A stretch of 64,000 bases of DNA from an uncultured Bacilli bacterium (GTDB taxonomy: Bacteria; Bacillota_I; Bacilli_A; RFN20; CAG-826), in the NCBI GenBank assembly GCA_944327845.1, contig CALVHN010000001.1, positions 135,149-199,148 on the forward strand, in the 5' to 3' direction. The translations under genes were made by a program, and so were the position numbers. The first letter of the stretch is position 1. The number at the start of each line of letters is the position of its first letter. The notes under the pieces were generated by a model, which saw only the letters and a list, made by a program, of their open reading frames with translations, searched no databases and was not told the origin of the DNA. Below, one piece after another: positions 51,665 through 62,574 of this stretch.

Positions 51665-52714
51665 ATGAATAGAAAATATACAAAACAAGTAGCTATTGGA
51701 AATATTTATATTGGTGGAAATGATAAAATTCTTATCCAATCAATGTGTAATGTTAAAACATCAAATTATAGAGAAATCATACATCAAATTAATAAGTGTG
51801 CTAAATTAGGTGCAGACTTGATGCGTGTTAGTGTTTTAGATGAAGATGATTTAAATGCGATTAAAAAAATTAAGCAAAACATTGATGTTCCACTAGTTTG
51901 TGACATCCACTTTAATTTTAAATTTGCAATCGAATCAATTTATAATGGTGCTGATGCTATTCGTATTAATCCTGGAAATACATCAAAATCAAAACTTTTA
52001 GATTTAATTAATGTTGCTAAAGCTCATAACACCGCAATAAGAATTGGTATTAACCAAGGATCTTTTAAATCAAAAGATAACGACATTACTAATGAATTAG
52101 TTGATGAAACATTAAAATGGATAAATTATTTTGAAGAAAATGATTTTTCTAACTTAGTGTTAAGTATTAAATCTTCTAATGTTTTAACTACTATTTCTTC
52201 AAATAAGCTTCTTTCAAACAAAACTAATTACCCTATTCATATAGGGTTAACCGAATCAGGATTTGACGATATTGGAATTATAAGAAGTGTCGCAGCATTA
52301 TCGCCTCTTCTTTTAGAAGGTATCGGATCAACTATTCGTATTTCATTAACTGGAGATCCCTATTTAGAAATACTTACAGCAAAAAGATTACTTCATGATT
52401 TAAATTTATATAATGATTATCATACACTTATTTCATGTCCAACTTGTGGCAGATGTAACAGCTCTAATTTAAAAAAAATCGCTGCAAAAGTCGATTATTT
52501 TCTTGAAAAAAATAAAATTAATAAAAAAGTTGCAGTCATGGGTTGTGAGGTTAACGGAATTGGTGAAGGAAAAAATGCAGATATCGGAATAGCTGGTGGA
52601 AAAAATTATTTTTTCTTATTTAAAAAAGGAAAAATAATAGATAAAGGAAGCGAAGAAGAAATGGTAAAAGAATTATTTGAGGAATTACAGAAAACTAATG
52701 ACGAAAATCAGTGA
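51665..52714 (+). CDS. ispG: 4-hydroxy-3-methylbut-2-enyl diphosphate synthase IspG
   Basis: Penultimate enzyme of the MEP isoprenoid pathway, an iron-sulfur protein. The TIM-barrel start reads QVAIGNIYIGGNDKILIQSM. The cluster Cys are in SCPTCGRC and VMGCEVNGIGEGKNADIG. Length is 349 residues. ispH at 54920 supplies the last step of the pathway. The 3' end overlaps the opposing nfo by 20 bases. Confidence 0.95.
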   Translation: MNRKYTKQVAIGNIYIGGNDKILIQSMCNVKTSNYREIIHQINKCAKLGADLMRVSVLDEDDLNAIKKIKQNIDVPLVCDIHFNFKFAIESIYNGADAIRINPGNTSKSKLLDLINVAKAHNTAIRIGINQGSFKSKDNDITNELVDETLKWINYFEENDFSNLVLSIKSSNVLTTISSNKLLSNKTNYPIHIGLTESGFDDIGIIRSVAALSPLLLEGIGSTIRISLTGDPYLEILTAKRLLHDLNLYNDYHTLISCPTCGRCNSSNLKKIAAKVDYFLEKNKINKKVAVMGCEVNGIGEGKNADIGIAGGKNYFFLFKKGKIIDKGSEEEMVKELFEELQKTNDENQ

Positions 52715-53567
52715 ATTCTCTTTTTCTTATAATTTCAATTTCTTCTTTATAAAAAGGTTTTCCGTTAAAATAAGGTGTTTCTAATATTTTAGGTATATCT
52801 TTTAATCTTTCGTCGAAAACCCAATTTAATAAATTAGTAAATCCGATTGTTCCATATCCAATATTTTCATGTCGATCTTTATGCGAATTAATGATATTTT
52901 TTGAATCATTTAAATGGATAACTTTTAAATAGTTTAATCCTATAACATCATTAAATTCCTTAATTACACTATTAAAATCATTTAAATTATATCCTGCGTC
53001 ATTGATATGACACGTATCAATGCACACTCCAATTCTTCTTTTTAAATTTATTCCGTTGATAATTTCTTTTATTTCTTCAAAATTTTTGCCAATTTCGTTA
53101 GATTTACCTGCCATTGTTTCAATACAAATAACAATGTCATTATCAATATCTTTTAAAGCATGATTTAATCCTTCAATCAGGTTTTTGATACCAATTTCTT
53201 TTCCAAAACCTAAATGTGAACCAGGGTGTAAAACAAGATATTTAACTTTAAATGCTTCTGCTCTTATCATTTCGTTTTTTAAAACATTTAATGAAAATTG
53301 TTGTTTATTAACGTCAGGATTTGCGAGATTAATAATATAAGGAGCATGAATAATAAGATTTGTTGGATCTAAGTTATTTTCATGTAATTTTAATAATCCT
53401 TCGTTAATTTTTAATTTATCTAATGAGACTCTTATACTATTTTGTGGTGCACCAGTATAAAACATAAAACAATTTTCATTATAGCTTAGTGCTTCATTAA
53501 CAGAACCCAAAAAATATTCAGGTGATTTTAAAGAAATATGTGAACCTAAAAGTACCTTATTTGGCAT
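52695..53567 (-). CDS. nfo: Deoxyribonuclease IV (AP endonuclease IV)
   Basis: Zinc-dependent endonuclease that cuts at abasic sites. It begins MPNKVLLGSHISLKSPEY and has metal-site blocks LIIHAPYIINLANPD, LVLHPGSHLGFG, CIETMAGKSNEIG, GVCIDTCHINDAGYN, KVIHLNDSKN and DRHENIGYG. Length from ATG 53567 is 290 residues; an in-frame start at 53615 overlaps the helicase gene too far. It overlaps the end of cshB by 11 bases, so the two are coupled, as in Bacillus yqfR-yqfS. Confidence 0.96.
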   Translation of the reverse strand: MPNKVLLGSHISLKSPEYFLGSVNEALSYNENCFMFYTGAPQNSIRVSLDKLKINEGLLKLHENNLDPTNLIIHAPYIINLANPDVNKQQFSLNVLKNEMIRAEAFKVKYLVLHPGSHLGFGKEIGIKNLIEGLNHALKDIDNDIVICIETMAGKSNEIGKNFEEIKEIINGINLKRRIGVCIDTCHINDAGYNLNDFNSVIKEFNDVIGLNYLKVIHLNDSKNIINSHKDRHENIGYGTIGFTNLLNWVFDERLKDIPKILETPYFNGKPFYKEEIEIIRKREFTDFRH

Positions 53568-54870
53568 TTTTTCTACCTTTTTGTTTAAAATATTGTTTTT
53601 TTGTTCTATCAGCAATTAATTTAAGTTTTTTCTTATATCCAGGTTTAACTTTATTTGAACGAACTTTATTAACATTTATTTTAATTTTTTTATCAAGTTC
53701 ATCATCTTTTTTGCTAACAAATTTTTTATTTTCTCTTTTAAAAGGCGAATCAGGAACAAGATTAAAATCATTTGTTATTTTTTTAAACTCCACTTGAAGG
53801 TTTTGTTCAATTAACTTTAAAGGTAATTGAATATTTTCATTATCATAAAAAACATAACTTGTTCCTTGATAATTATTTCTTCCACATCTGCCGGCTCGAT
53901 GAAAATAATATTCGATATTATTTGGAATTGATATATTAATAACATCAGATACCCCTACAATATCAATACCTCTGCTTGCCATATCAGAGCAAACAACAAC
54001 TTTAAATTCATATTTGTTTACGCGTTTTATCATCGAACGTCTTTCTCTTGAATCTAAATCACCAGACAAAATTCCACAATTAACACCATTCTCCTGTAAA
54101 AATTGATAATATTCTTTTGTTTCTTTTTTTGAATTTAAAAATACAAGTAAAAGAAATGGATTAATTTGAGATATTAAAGATAAAAGACATTTCTTTTTGT
54201 CGAAGTGCTTTGTATTAATAAATACATGCTTTACATTAATATTTGTTTTGTTTTCTTTATCTAAAAAGATAAAATTTTCATTTTTGATATATTTATTTAA
54301 GAAATTTTCGCTTTTTTTGTCAATTGTTGCAGAAAAAACCATAATTTGATAATCAACAAAATGTGATAAAAATTTATCAATTTCATTAATAAAAGTATTA
54401 TCTATTAACATATCAGCTTCATCTAAAACAATTGTTTTAAGCTTAGAGAAATCAATTTCAGAGCTAGATATTAAATTTAATATTTTTCCAGGAGTAGCAA
54501 TTATTAAGTTAGCTCCATTTTTAAAGGAAGATAGATCTTTATTGCTATCTTCTCCACTAACAAACAATTTAACTTTAAAATTTTCATATTCGTGATTTAT
54601 TTCCATAGAAAAAGAATAAATTTGACGAGCAAGTTCACGCGTTGGAGCAACAATAATACATTGAACTAATTCATTATTTTCTAAAGAATTAAAAATTGGG
54701 ATTAAATATGAATGCGTTTTTCCACTTCCTGTTTGACTTTGAACAATTAAATTTTCTTTTTTTAAAGCTTTTGGAATAATTAACTCCTGAACTTTTGTCG
54801 GTGTAATATAACCTAGTTTATTTAATGCTTGGACTAAATCTTTATTTAAATTAAAACTGTTGAATTTCAT
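53557..54870 (-). CDS. cshB: DEAD-box RNA helicase, CshB-like
   Basis: ATP-dependent RNA helicase. Motifs in order are Q-motif region GYITPTKVQ, motif I SQTGSGKT, Ia PTRELARQI, Ib TPGK, motif II DEAD (VLDEADML), motif III SAT, motif V ASRGIDI, and motif VI HRAGRCGR. A basic Lys/Arg-rich C-terminal tail (about residues 385-437) should bind RNA. Length is 437. The nfo neighbour supports the CshB/YqfR assignment. It diverges from ispH. Confidence 0.92.
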   Translation of the reverse strand: MKFNSFNLNKDLVQALNKLGYITPTKVQELIIPKALKKENLIVQSQTGSGKTHSYLIPIFNSLENNELVQCIIVAPTRELARQIYSFSMEINHEYENFKVKLFVSGEDSNKDLSSFKNGANLIIATPGKILNLISSSEIDFSKLKTIVLDEADMLIDNTFINEIDKFLSHFVDYQIMVFSATIDKKSENFLNKYIKNENFIFLDKENKTNINVKHVFINTKHFDKKKCLLSLISQINPFLLLVFLNSKKETKEYYQFLQENGVNCGILSGDLDSRERRSMIKRVNKYEFKVVVCSDMASRGIDIVGVSDVINISIPNNIEYYFHRAGRCGRNNYQGTSYVFYDNENIQLPLKLIEQNLQVEFKKITNDFNLVPDSPFKRENKKFVSKKDDELDKKIKINVNKVRSNKVKPGYKKKLKLIADRTKKQYFKQKGRKNAK

Positions 54871-54919
54871 ATTTTTTTATTTTAACATTTTTAAGAATTT
54901 TAATTAAGGTTTTCTAAAG

Positions 54920-55780
54920 ATGAAAGTTATACTTTTTAAACCATATGGCGAATGTCCTGGAGTAAGAAAAGCTATTGAATTAGCTTTAAATTGCAAGAAG
55001 AAAAATAGTGAGATTTTTTATACTTTTGGTCAAATAGCTCATAATGAAAAAATAACAAAATTTTTAGAAGTTAATAACATATTTTCACTTAAACAAGATT
55101 TTAATATTGATGCCACTAAAATAAAAAATCTTTTGTTTACTGCACACGGTTATCCAATTAAATATGAAAAAGAATTAAATGAAAAAGGCGTTAATACCTA
55201 TAAAACGACTTGTATATATATAGAAAAAATCTATGAAAAAATAAACAAAAATAAAGATATATCTTACATTTATGTAGGTGATATAAATCATATCGAAGGG
55301 AAATTATTTAATTTAAATTTTAAAAATATTCCATTTTATGATTTATCAAAAAATGATTTCCTTGAAAAATATAATTTTGATCTGAAAAAAATCTATCACG
55401 TCATAAATCAAACAACTATTGAAATTGATGTATTAGATAAAATTACTTCTAGCTTTATTCAAGCAGGATTTAAAATCGAAACAGATTATACAATTTGTCC
55501 TATTTTAAGAAAAAAATATGCAGATTTTGATTATTTTTTAAAAAATAATTTAGATTCAACACTGTTATTAGTAGGATCAAAAGCATCAAATAATACTAAA
55601 ACAATGCAAAAAATAGCAAGAAAATATTTGATAGAAAAAAGAATTATATTTATTTTAAACTTAGATGACTTAAAAGAAATTAATTTTAAAAATACTGACA
55701 AAATAATAATAGCAAGTGGAACTTCTACTCTCAAAAAAGATGTAGAGGAAATTTATAATTATTTAATTAATCTTTCCTAG
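54920..55780 (+). CDS. ispH: 4-hydroxy-3-methylbut-2-enyl diphosphate reductase IspH
   Basis: Last enzyme of the MEP pathway, reducing HMBPP to IPP and DMAPP with a [4Fe-4S] cluster. Cluster ligands are C12 (GECPGV), C98 (KTTC) and C193 (TICP). Substrate residues are H41 (GQIAHN), H76 (TAHG), H124 and E126 (HIEG), T165-T166 (NQTT), S223/N224 (ASNNT) and S in GTST. The whole active site appears intact, although overall sequence is divergent. Length is 286. The 3' end overlaps trmK on the other strand by 18 bases. Confidence 0.92.
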   Translation: MKVILFKPYGECPGVRKAIELALNCKKKNSEIFYTFGQIAHNEKITKFLEVNNIFSLKQDFNIDATKIKNLLFTAHGYPIKYEKELNEKGVNTYKTTCIYIEKIYEKINKNKDISYIYVGDINHIEGKLFNLNFKNIPFYDLSKNDFLEKYNFDLKKIYHVINQTTIEIDVLDKITSSFIQAGFKIETDYTICPILRKKYADFDYFLKNNLDSTLLLVGSKASNNTKTMQKIARKYLIEKRIIFILNLDDLKEINFKNTDKIIIASGTSTLKKDVEEIYNYLINLS

Positions 55781-56431
55781 TAAGTTTTCTAAATATGCTT
55801 TTTGTTTTATTAAAGCTTCTCTTTTTTCAGCAGATATTCCTATTTTATTTAATATTAAATTGATATGATTGAGTGCATTCTCAAAATATTTTTTAGCTAC
55901 ATCATCAAATTCTTTCAATACTATTGGGCCATATTCTAATTCTTCTTCCTTTAAAATCTCATGACCTTTTTTAAACTTTATAACGCAATAAAAAATATTA
56001 TCTTCGTAAATGATTTTTTCCTTAATTATTTTATAGCCTAGATTATTAAAATATTTTCTTATTTCATATAAATTAGTGTGTGAATCTATAATGAATTCAT
56101 CAATATTTTTGATTTTATCTATGCTATTATCAATTATTTTTTTAATATTATTAAAACCCATCCCAGCTAAAACAATAGTTTTGTAGGTGTCAGAAACTTC
56201 TACTAGTCCATTACTTAAACTTGTTTTTATTCTGTCTTTTAATCCATTTAATCTTATATTTTTATTAAGTTGTAAAAAAGGTCCAAGTTTATTTTCTACA
56301 CCTAGTAGATCTATATCTTGTTTTAGCTTTGCTAAACCAATTAATAAATAACCATGATCTGAGCCAATATCTGCAACTGATGTTGAATCAGAAGCAAAGT
56401 TTATTAGACATTCAATTCTTTTTGAAAACAT
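55763..56431 (-). CDS. trmK: tRNA (adenine-22-N1)-methyltransferase TrmK
   Basis: SAM-dependent methyltransferase acting on A22 of tRNA. The SAM loop reads SVADIGSDHGYLLIGL (about residues 17-32), followed by VENKLGPFLQLNKNI, SNGLVEV and VLAGMGFNNIKKII. A C-terminal coiled coil (about 165-215) is typical of TrmK. Length is 222. It follows rpoD by 8 bases, as in Bacillus sigA-yqfN neighbourhoods, but the usual yqfO (Nif3-like) partner is absent. Confidence 0.9.
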   Translation of the reverse strand: MFSKRIECLINFASDSTSVADIGSDHGYLLIGLAKLKQDIDLLGVENKLGPFLQLNKNIRLNGLKDRIKTSLSNGLVEVSDTYKTIVLAGMGFNNIKKIIDNSIDKIKNIDEFIIDSHTNLYEIRKYFNNLGYKIIKEKIIYEDNIFYCVIKFKKGHEILKEEELEYGPIVLKEFDDVAKKYFENALNHINLILNKIGISAEKREALIKQKAYLENLLGKIN

Positions 56432-56439
56432 ACAAATTT

Positions 56440-57660
56440 TTAATAGTTTTCGTCAAGTTTTTTTCTTCTAGCAGCATTTTTAAGTTTTCTTTGTGCTTTA
56501 GCTTCTATTTGTCTAATACGTTCACGAGTAACACCAAATTCTTTACCTACTTCTTCAAGTGTTCTTTCGCGGTTGTCCTCAAGTCCTGAACGTAAAATAA
56601 TAACTCTTTGTTCACGATCTGTTAATTCGCCTAAAACACTATAAAGGGCTTCACGGCTTAATTTTTTATTTACATAATCTTTAGGTGATTCTGATTCTTT
56701 ATCTTCGACAAAATCTCCATAATGTGAATCTTCATCTTCACCAATTGGAGAATCTAAAGATGTTGGTTCTTGAGCAAATTTTAGATTTTTTCTAATTTCA
56801 TCTGGTGTCATTATGTAATCAAGTTTAGCTGCAATTTCTTCTGCAGTTGGTTCTCTTCCAATTTCTTGAACTAAAACGTTATGAGCACGATTAATTTTAT
56901 TAATTGTTTCAACAACATGGACAGGGATTCTAATTGTTCTAGCTTCATCAGCTATTGCCCTAGTTATAGATTGTTTAATCCACCAAGTTGCATAAGTTGA
57001 AAATTTGAAACCTTTTCTGTAATCAAATTTATCAACAGCTTTCATTAATCCAATATTACCATATTCAATTAAATCTAAAAATTGTAAACCTCTTCCAATA
57101 TATTTTTTTGCAATAGAAACAACTAATCTCAAATTAGAAGTAATTAATTTATCTTTAGCACGTTTATCCCCTTGTTCAATACGTTTAGCTAATTCTTGTT
57201 CTTCTTTTGCAGTTAAGAGTTTAACTTTTCCAATATCTTTTAAATATTGCTTAACAGTATCTTGTACTTTTGGTTCGGTTGGATCATAATCAGCAACATC
57301 ATTTTGTTCTAACTCTTCATCTTCATCAAGTTCCTTATTTTCATCTTCCTCATCAATAAGCATGTTAATATCTTCATCTTTTGGAAAATCTTCTTCTTCA
57401 GCATAAGTATCACTTTCAAGCTTATAACCTTTAGAAAGAAATTGTTTATAAATTTTGTCATAAGCTTCTGGAGTAATATCTAAAAAAGATGTAGCTTCTT
57501 CAAATTCATCTTGATTGATTGTTTTATCTTTTTTATGTTTTTCTTCAAAATCTTTAACAATTTTAGAAAACTTTATTTCATCAGTCTCCTCTTCTTCATC
57601 TTCATCATCAAGTAATTCATCATTTTCATAATCTTCATTTAATAAATCTTCTTTTTCCAT
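56440..57660 (-). CDS. rpoD: RNA polymerase housekeeping sigma factor SigA/RpoD
   Basis: Directs RNA polymerase to the TTGACA/TATAAT promoters seen across the window. It has a long acidic N-terminal region (about residues 1-130, many Asp/Glu), region 1.2 ([17 protein letters not shown]), region 2 ([37 protein letters not shown]), region 3, and region 4 with the helix-turn-helix [21 protein letters not shown]. Length is 406. A GGGGG-type ribosome site precedes the ATG. It follows dnaG, the classical dnaG-rpoD order. Confidence 0.96.
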   Translation of the reverse strand: MEKEDLLNEDYENDELLDDEDEEEETDEIKFSKIVKDFEEKHKKDKTINQDEFEEATSFLDITPEAYDKIYKQFLSKGYKLESDTYAEEEDFPKDEDINMLIDEEDENKELDEDEELEQNDVADYDPTEPKVQDTVKQYLKDIGKVKLLTAKEEQELAKRIEQGDKRAKDKLITSNLRLVVSIAKKYIGRGLQFLDLIEYGNIGLMKAVDKFDYRKGFKFSTYATWWIKQSITRAIADEARTIRIPVHVVETINKINRAHNVLVQEIGREPTAEEIAAKLDYIMTPDEIRKNLKFAQEPTSLDSPIGEDEDSHYGDFVEDKESESPKDYVNKKLSREALYSVLGELTDREQRVIILRSGLEDNRERTLEEVGKEFGVTRERIRQIEAKAQRKLKNAARRKKLDENY

Positions 57661-57700
57661 TTTTATAATCCCCCTTTTTATAAAATAGTAAATATATAAA

Positions 57701-59548
57701 TTACTTAGATTTTTCTAAGTTAATTTCTTTATCTAAAATAAGTGCCATTTCTCCATCAGTTTTTGAAGAATCCAGTTTTTTCTTAATTCCAATCTTCTTA
57801 TTTCTTTTATTTCTTTTTTCAATGACCTTATTTACCAAAAAAATAAAATTCTTATTGTTATTTAAATCCACTAAATAATTGTTAATAACATTTAATATAT
57901 TTAAATATAAATTAAGATTTTCTTCTGAAAGATCACTAGTTTGTTTAAGGTAATCCTCAAAATTATCTAACGAATATTCATATGCTGATTGTTCAACAAA
58001 ACGATCTAAATAATTAAGAATATTTTGGAATTCTTTTTCTGTAAAAAATCCCAATGAATTTTTAAAATGATAATAGTTATCTTGCTTATGCAATATATAT
58101 TTAAAAATCATCAGTTCTTGTATATTTGCATCATTTAAATTAAATATTTTTTGCTTTTGAGGAACATTAGAAGGCTTTTTTGTAAAAACGGGCGCATTAT
58201 TTTCTTTTTGTTGATTATCAATAAAAACATTGTTTTTTGCTGTTTTTTTATAAATGTCGGTGATACTCTCAAGACTAAAATCTGTAATTGATGCAACCTT
58301 TTTAAGATAAAATTCAATATCAAGTGGATTATTAAATTTTGAAATAAATTTAATAAAATAATTTACAAGTTTTTTTCTATTTTCAAAATTATTTGAGATA
58401 TCAATTCTTTGAAGTAAAAAATTTAAATACCATTCACCAGGTGAAACTAAATTATTTAAGAATTTTTTCAAATAATCCGAACCAAATTTATTAATTATTG
58501 CATCAGTATCCTTAAAAATGTTTTTATCAAAATCTGTATTATTGTTAACTAAACAAAAATTAATTCCATATTTTTGTAATTGTTCGATGATTTTAACAGA
58601 ATTAATTTGTCCTGGATCATCAAGATCTAAGCAAAGTCGAACTTGAATATTTAATTTCTTAAGAATTAGTAAGCGCTCATTAGTTAAACTTGTTCCCATT
58701 AAGCCAATTGCATTTCTTATACCTGCCCTAAATGCTGCAATAACGTCCATGTAACCTTCAAAAATATAAATATTTTTTTCTTTTAGTGCATCACTAATAG
58801 CGTTTGAAAAATTATAGAAAATTTTTGATTTATTAAATAAATATGTTTCACGTGTATTTATATACTTTGCGTTACTTTTGTTATCTCCAAAAATTCTTGC
58901 TCCAAATGCAACAACGTTCCCATCATGATTTTTTATTGCAAACGTAATTCTTCCACTATTAACATCTTTTAATTGATTTTCTTTGATATTTATAATTCCT
59001 GTTTCATCTATATTATTTAATGTAAAATTCTTTGCATTTAAATATTTAATAATATTATCACCATTATTTTGAGAATATCCGATATTAAAAAATTCAATTA
59101 TTTCATCAGTTAATCCTCTTTTGCGAAGATATTCTTTAGCTAAAATTCCCTCACTATTCTGTGTTAATGAAACTTGATAAAAATTATTAATTTCATTTAG
59201 ACAATTAATAAGTATTTCATCCTTAGGATTAATTTTTTTTATAAAAGAATTTAAATTTGGCTCTTTTATATTAAACATTTCACAAGCTTTTTTAAGAGCT
59301 GGTATGATTGTTAAATGTTCAATTTCTTGAATAAACTTTATTGCATCACCGCCGGTTCCACATGAAAAACAAGAAAATATTTGTTTTTCTTCACTGACAT
59401 GGAAGCTTCCTAAATTTTTGTCATCATGAAAAGGACAAAGTCCCAAATAATCTTTCCCTTTTTTTGTTAAATGAACATAACGACCGATTACTTCTACTAT
59501 ATTAAGTTGTTTAAGAATGTTATTTTTAATCTCTGTTAAATTTGACAT
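57701..59548 (-). CDS. dnaG: DNA primase
   Basis: Makes RNA primers for replication. The N-terminal CHC2 zinc finger reads CPFHDDKN ... CFSCG (about residues 38-63). The Toprim domain contains [16 protein letters not shown] and [11 protein letters not shown]-terminal helicase-binding region is present (about 450-610). Length is 615, typical for Bacilli. It starts 3 bases after the glyS stop and lies directly upstream of rpoD. Confidence 0.96.
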   Translation of the reverse strand: MSNLTEIKNNILKQLNIVEVIGRYVHLTKKGKDYLGLCPFHDDKNLGSFHVSEEKQIFSCFSCGTGGDAIKFIQEIEHLTIIPALKKACEMFNIKEPNLNSFIKKINPKDEILINCLNEINNFYQVSLTQNSEGILAKEYLRKRGLTDEIIEFFNIGYSQNNGDNIIKYLNAKNFTLNNIDETGIINIKENQLKDVNSGRITFAIKNHDGNVVAFGARIFGDNKSNAKYINTRETYLFNKSKIFYNFSNAISDALKEKNIYIFEGYMDVIAAFRAGIRNAIGLMGTSLTNERLLILKKLNIQVRLCLDLDDPGQINSVKIIEQLQKYGINFCLVNNNTDFDKNIFKDTDAIINKFGSDYLKKFLNNLVSPGEWYLNFLLQRIDISNNFENRKKLVNYFIKFISKFNNPLDIEFYLKKVASITDFSLESITDIYKKTAKNNVFIDNQQKENNAPVFTKKPSNVPQKQKIFNLNDANIQELMIFKYILHKQDNYYHFKNSLGFFTEKEFQNILNYLDRFVEQSAYEYSLDNFEDYLKQTSDLSEENLNLYLNILNVINNYLVDLNNNKNFIFLVNKVIEKRNKRNKKIGIKKKLDSSKTDGEMALILDKEINLEKSK

Positions 59549-59551
59549 TAA

Positions 59552-60919
59552 TTATAATCTAATTCTATCCTCGATATATTTTCTAATTTCAGAAATTTTA
59601 ATTCTTTCTTGTTTCATCGAATCTCTTTCTCTTATAGTTACAGATTGGTCATTTTCTGTTTCAAAGTCTATAGTAATACAAAATGGAGTACCAATTTCAT
59701 CATTTCTACGATATCTTTTTCCGATATTTCCAGTTGTATCAAATGTACAAGAAAAATAAGGTAATAAGTCTTCATAAATTTCTTGAGCTAATAAAGTTAA
59801 TTGTTTACTTAATGGAAGAACAGCAACCTTATAAGGAGCAATTGCAGGATGAAGGTGCATTATTTTTCTTATTTCACCATTATCGAGTTTTTCTTCATCA
59901 TATGAATCACAAACAACAGCTAAAAATAATCGATCTAAACCTAAACTTGGTTCAATACAATATGGAAGATATTTTTCATTTGTATCAGGATCTAAATATT
60001 CTAAGGATTCACCTGAATAATCTTGATGTCTCTTTAAATCATAATTTGTTCTATCAGCTATGCCCCAAATTTCTCCCCAGCCAAAAGGAAATTTATATTC
60101 AATGTCTGTAGTTGCTAAAGAGTAAAATGCAAGTTCTTCTTTTTCATGATCTCTTAGTCTAATATTTTCACCTTTTATACCTAATTTTGTTAAAAATTTT
60201 GAGCAATAGTCTAACCAATATCCAAACCACTCAATATCTTGTCCTGGTTTACAGAAAAACTCAAGTTCCATTTGTTCGAATTCTCTTGTTCTAAAAGTAA
60301 AATTACCTGGAGTAATTTCATTACGGAAAGATTTTCCAACATTTGCAATTCCAAAAGGCAATTTTTTTCTAGTGGCTCTTTGGACATTTTTAAAATTAAC
60401 AAAAACTCCTTGAGCTGTTTCTGGTCTTAAATAAACTTCACTCTTAGAGTCTTCTGTGACACCAATATGAGTTTTAAACATCATATTAAATTGACGGATA
60501 TCAGTAAAATTACTTTTTTTGCAATTTGGGCAAGTTAAAGGATGATTTTTTAAAAAGTTTGCCATATCTTCTATTGTCATAGAATTAACGTTTGCATCAG
60601 GATATTGTTCCTCAATTAAATCATCAGCTCTATATCGAGATTTACAAGATTTACAATCAATTAAAGGATCGTTAAAAGTTGTTACGTGGCCAGTTGCTTC
60701 CCATACTTTTGAATTCATTAAAATCGATGAATCGATTCCTACATTTAATGGACTTTCATGGACAAATTTTTTCCACCATGTTTGTTTTAAATTGTTTTTT
60801 AATTCACTTCCTAAAGGACCATAATCCCACGCATTAGAGAGTCCACCATAAATTTGAGAACTTGGGAAAATATAACCAGTTGTTTGTAAATGAGTTTTTA
60901 TTTTTTCAAAATTATCCAT
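59552..60919 (-). CDS. glyS: Glycine-tRNA ligase, single-chain dimeric type
   Basis: Class II synthetase (GlyQS, alpha2 type). It starts with [22 protein letters not shown] Cys4 zinc insert follows (CKSCKSRY ... CPNCKKSNF). Motif 2 is [28 protein letters not shown], which I cite in parts ([19 protein letters not shown]). Motif 3 is [13 protein letters not shown], and the anticodon domain is C-terminal. Length is 455. It has its own strong promoter in the end of recO and a GGAGG site. The two-subunit GlyQ/GlyS of Bacillus is not used. Confidence 0.96.
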   Translation of the reverse strand: MDNFEKIKTHLQTTGYIFPSSQIYGGLSNAWDYGPLGSELKNNLKQTWWKKFVHESPLNVGIDSSILMNSKVWEATGHVTTFNDPLIDCKSCKSRYRADDLIEEQYPDANVNSMTIEDMANFLKNHPLTCPNCKKSNFTDIRQFNMMFKTHIGVTEDSKSEVYLRPETAQGVFVNFKNVQRATRKKLPFGIANVGKSFRNEITPGNFTFRTREFEQMELEFFCKPGQDIEWFGYWLDYCSKFLTKLGIKGENIRLRDHEKEELAFYSLATTDIEYKFPFGWGEIWGIADRTNYDLKRHQDYSGESLEYLDPDTNEKYLPYCIEPSLGLDRLFLAVVCDSYDEEKLDNGEIRKIMHLHPAIAPYKVAVLPLSKQLTLLAQEIYEDLLPYFSCTFDTTGNIGKRYRRNDEIGTPFCITIDFETENDQSVTIRERDSMKQERIKISEIRKYIEDRIRL

Positions 60920-60939
60920 ATAAACCTCCGAGCTTAGTA

Positions 60940-60967
60940 ATTATAGAATTTTTTAATTTCATGTCAA
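60940..60967 (-). promoter_or_regulatory. Consensus promoter of glyS-dnaG-rpoD
   Basis: On the minus strand TTGACA (60967-60962) and TATAAT (60945-60940) are both perfect, with a 16-base spacer. The -35 lies inside the last codons of recO. GGAGG follows before the glyS ATG. Confidence 0.8.
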
Positions 60968-61699
60968 CCTACTATGAGTGTATTTAATTAAATTTTTTGA
61001 GTTTAAAGTAATCGAAAAATTATTTTCAATCATTTCACACAAACCGAGAAAATATTGAAAGAGAAAAGCTGTATCTAGTTCTTTAAATGAAGTAAAATCA
61101 TCTAAATCATAAATTTTTCGTAATGCAGTTAATTCTTGACTATCAAGTAATAAAAAATTTTCATTCTGATTATAGTGGTTATTGCAAACTACACCACCTT
61201 CTTTAAAAGATAATAAATTAAATTTATTATTTTTTAGTCCACAAATAACACATGTATTTAAATTTAAGTTTATACCTAAAATTTTTGTTATTTTTATTAA
61301 GAAGTATGATATAGATTTTATTCTATCTTTATGATTTGAAAGCCCATTAAGTATACTTAAAGTAAGATTATAAACTTCTTTATATTCGTCTATAAAAACA
61401 CATTTAAGCAATAGTTCGCTAATAAAATTTAAGATTGATAAATCATCAAAATCACTTCTTAAGCTAGAAAAAGAATTTATTATTTTTCCTGTTTTAAGCT
61501 TTAATCCATTTGTCTTTCCTTGATAGATTTCTAAATTTGCAAAAATTAATTTATTAATAAAAATGTGATTAATACAGTTTGGGTTAAAAGCATTTTTTAT
61601 TAAAACACTTGATATTCTATCTTCAAATAAAATAGTTGTAATTGCATCAAAATCCTTATATTGAGAAGAACCAAGAACTATTCCATTTTTTATTTCCAT
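60959..61699 (-). CDS. recO: DNA repair protein RecO
   Basis: Loads RecA with RecR during gap repair. The N-terminal OB fold (GIVLGSSQYKDFDAITTILFE) is followed by a helical domain and a zinc finger CVICG ... GVVCNNHY. Length is 246 residues. The ATG overlaps the era stop by 1 base. The era-recO-glyS order is conserved in Firmicutes. Confidence 0.91.
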   Translation of the reverse strand: MEIKNGIVLGSSQYKDFDAITTILFEDRISSVLIKNAFNPNCINHIFINKLIFANLEIYQGKTNGLKLKTGKIINSFSSLRSDFDDLSILNFISELLLKCVFIDEYKEVYNLTLSILNGLSNHKDRIKSISYFLIKITKILGINLNLNTCVICGLKNNKFNLLSFKEGGVVCNNHYNQNENFLLLDSQELTALRKIYDLDDFTSFKELDTAFLFQYFLGLCEMIENNFSITLNSKNLIKYTHSRLT

Positions 61700-62574
61700 T
61701 AAAGCTTATATCCAATCCTATTTAAAAATTTATTCGAATTTCGCCAATTCTCTTCTACTCTAACAACTAAATCTAAATTAACATGTTTTTTTAAAAGACT
61801 TTCGATTTCCTTTCGAGAATTAATACCAATTTGTTTAATTTTCTTTCCTTGTTTGCCAATAACTATTCCTTTTTGTGACTCTTTTTCAACAATAATTTTG
61901 CAATCTAATAAACATTTATTATTTTTAAAATTAATATTTTCGCAAACAATTAAAACTCCATGAGGGATTTCTTCACTAAATAATTTTAAAATCTGTTCTC
62001 TTATGATTTCTTCAACTCTAAATTTTAAGTCGGATGTCGTTAAAATTGTTTCATCATAATATTTAGGACCTTCAGGAAGTATTTTTTTAATATTATCGAT
62101 TAAATCAGGGATTCCAAATCCTTCAATTGCACTCATTTCAACTATTGGAGCGTCGCTAAATTTGCTTAAATATTTTTCTTTTAATTCATTAATAAGAATA
62201 ACATTAGTTAAATCGATTTTATTAAAAACTAATATGACGGGACAGTCAAATTTGATTTTTTCAAAAAGAAAATTATCATTTTCAGAAAATTTTCTTGATG
62301 CATCGATAACATATAAAGCTAAATCACAATCTCTTATTGTTTTATAAGAGATTTTATCCATTGCTTCTCCAAGTTTATTAAATGGTTTATGAATCCCTGG
62401 AGTATCAATAAAAACTATCTGAGATTCATCATCATTATATATGCCATAAATCGAATTACGTGTAGTTTGAGACTTTTCAGTAACAATAGAAATTTTCTCA
62501 CCAATTATTTTATTTAAAATAGTCGATTTACCAACATTTGGTAAGCCGATAATGCTTACAAATCCACTTTTCAT
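61699..62574 (-). CDS. era: GTPase Era
   Basis: Ribosome-assembly GTPase that binds 16S rRNA. G1 is GLPNVGKSTILN, G2 lies around SQTTRNSIYG, G3 is DTPGIHKP, G4 is NKIDL, and the C-terminal KH domain has IVIGKQGKKIKQIGINSRKEIE, cited in parts (GKQGKKIKQIG). Length from ATG 62574 is 291 residues. This ATG overlaps the cdd stop as ATGA; an in-frame GTG at 62586 is rejected. Confidence 0.97.
   Translation of the reverse strand: MKSGFVSIIGLPNVGKSTILNKIIGEKISIVTEKSQTTRNSIYGIYNDDESQIVFIDTPGIHKPFNKLGEAMDKISYKTIRDCDLALYVIDASRKFSENDNFLFEKIKFDCPVILVFNKIDLTNVILINELKEKYLSKFSDAPIVEMSAIEGFGIPDLIDNIKKILPEGPKYYDETILTTSDLKFRVEEIIREQILKLFSEEIPHGVLIVCENINFKNNKCLLDCKIIVEKESQKGIVIGKQGKKIKQIGINSRKEIESLLKKHVNLDLVVRVEENWRNSNKFLNRIGYKL

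Noticed and set aside
59683-60111. 142-codon plus-strand frame opposite glyS
   Set aside because: Antisense shadow of GlyRS; rich in residues expected from reading a conserved gene backwards.
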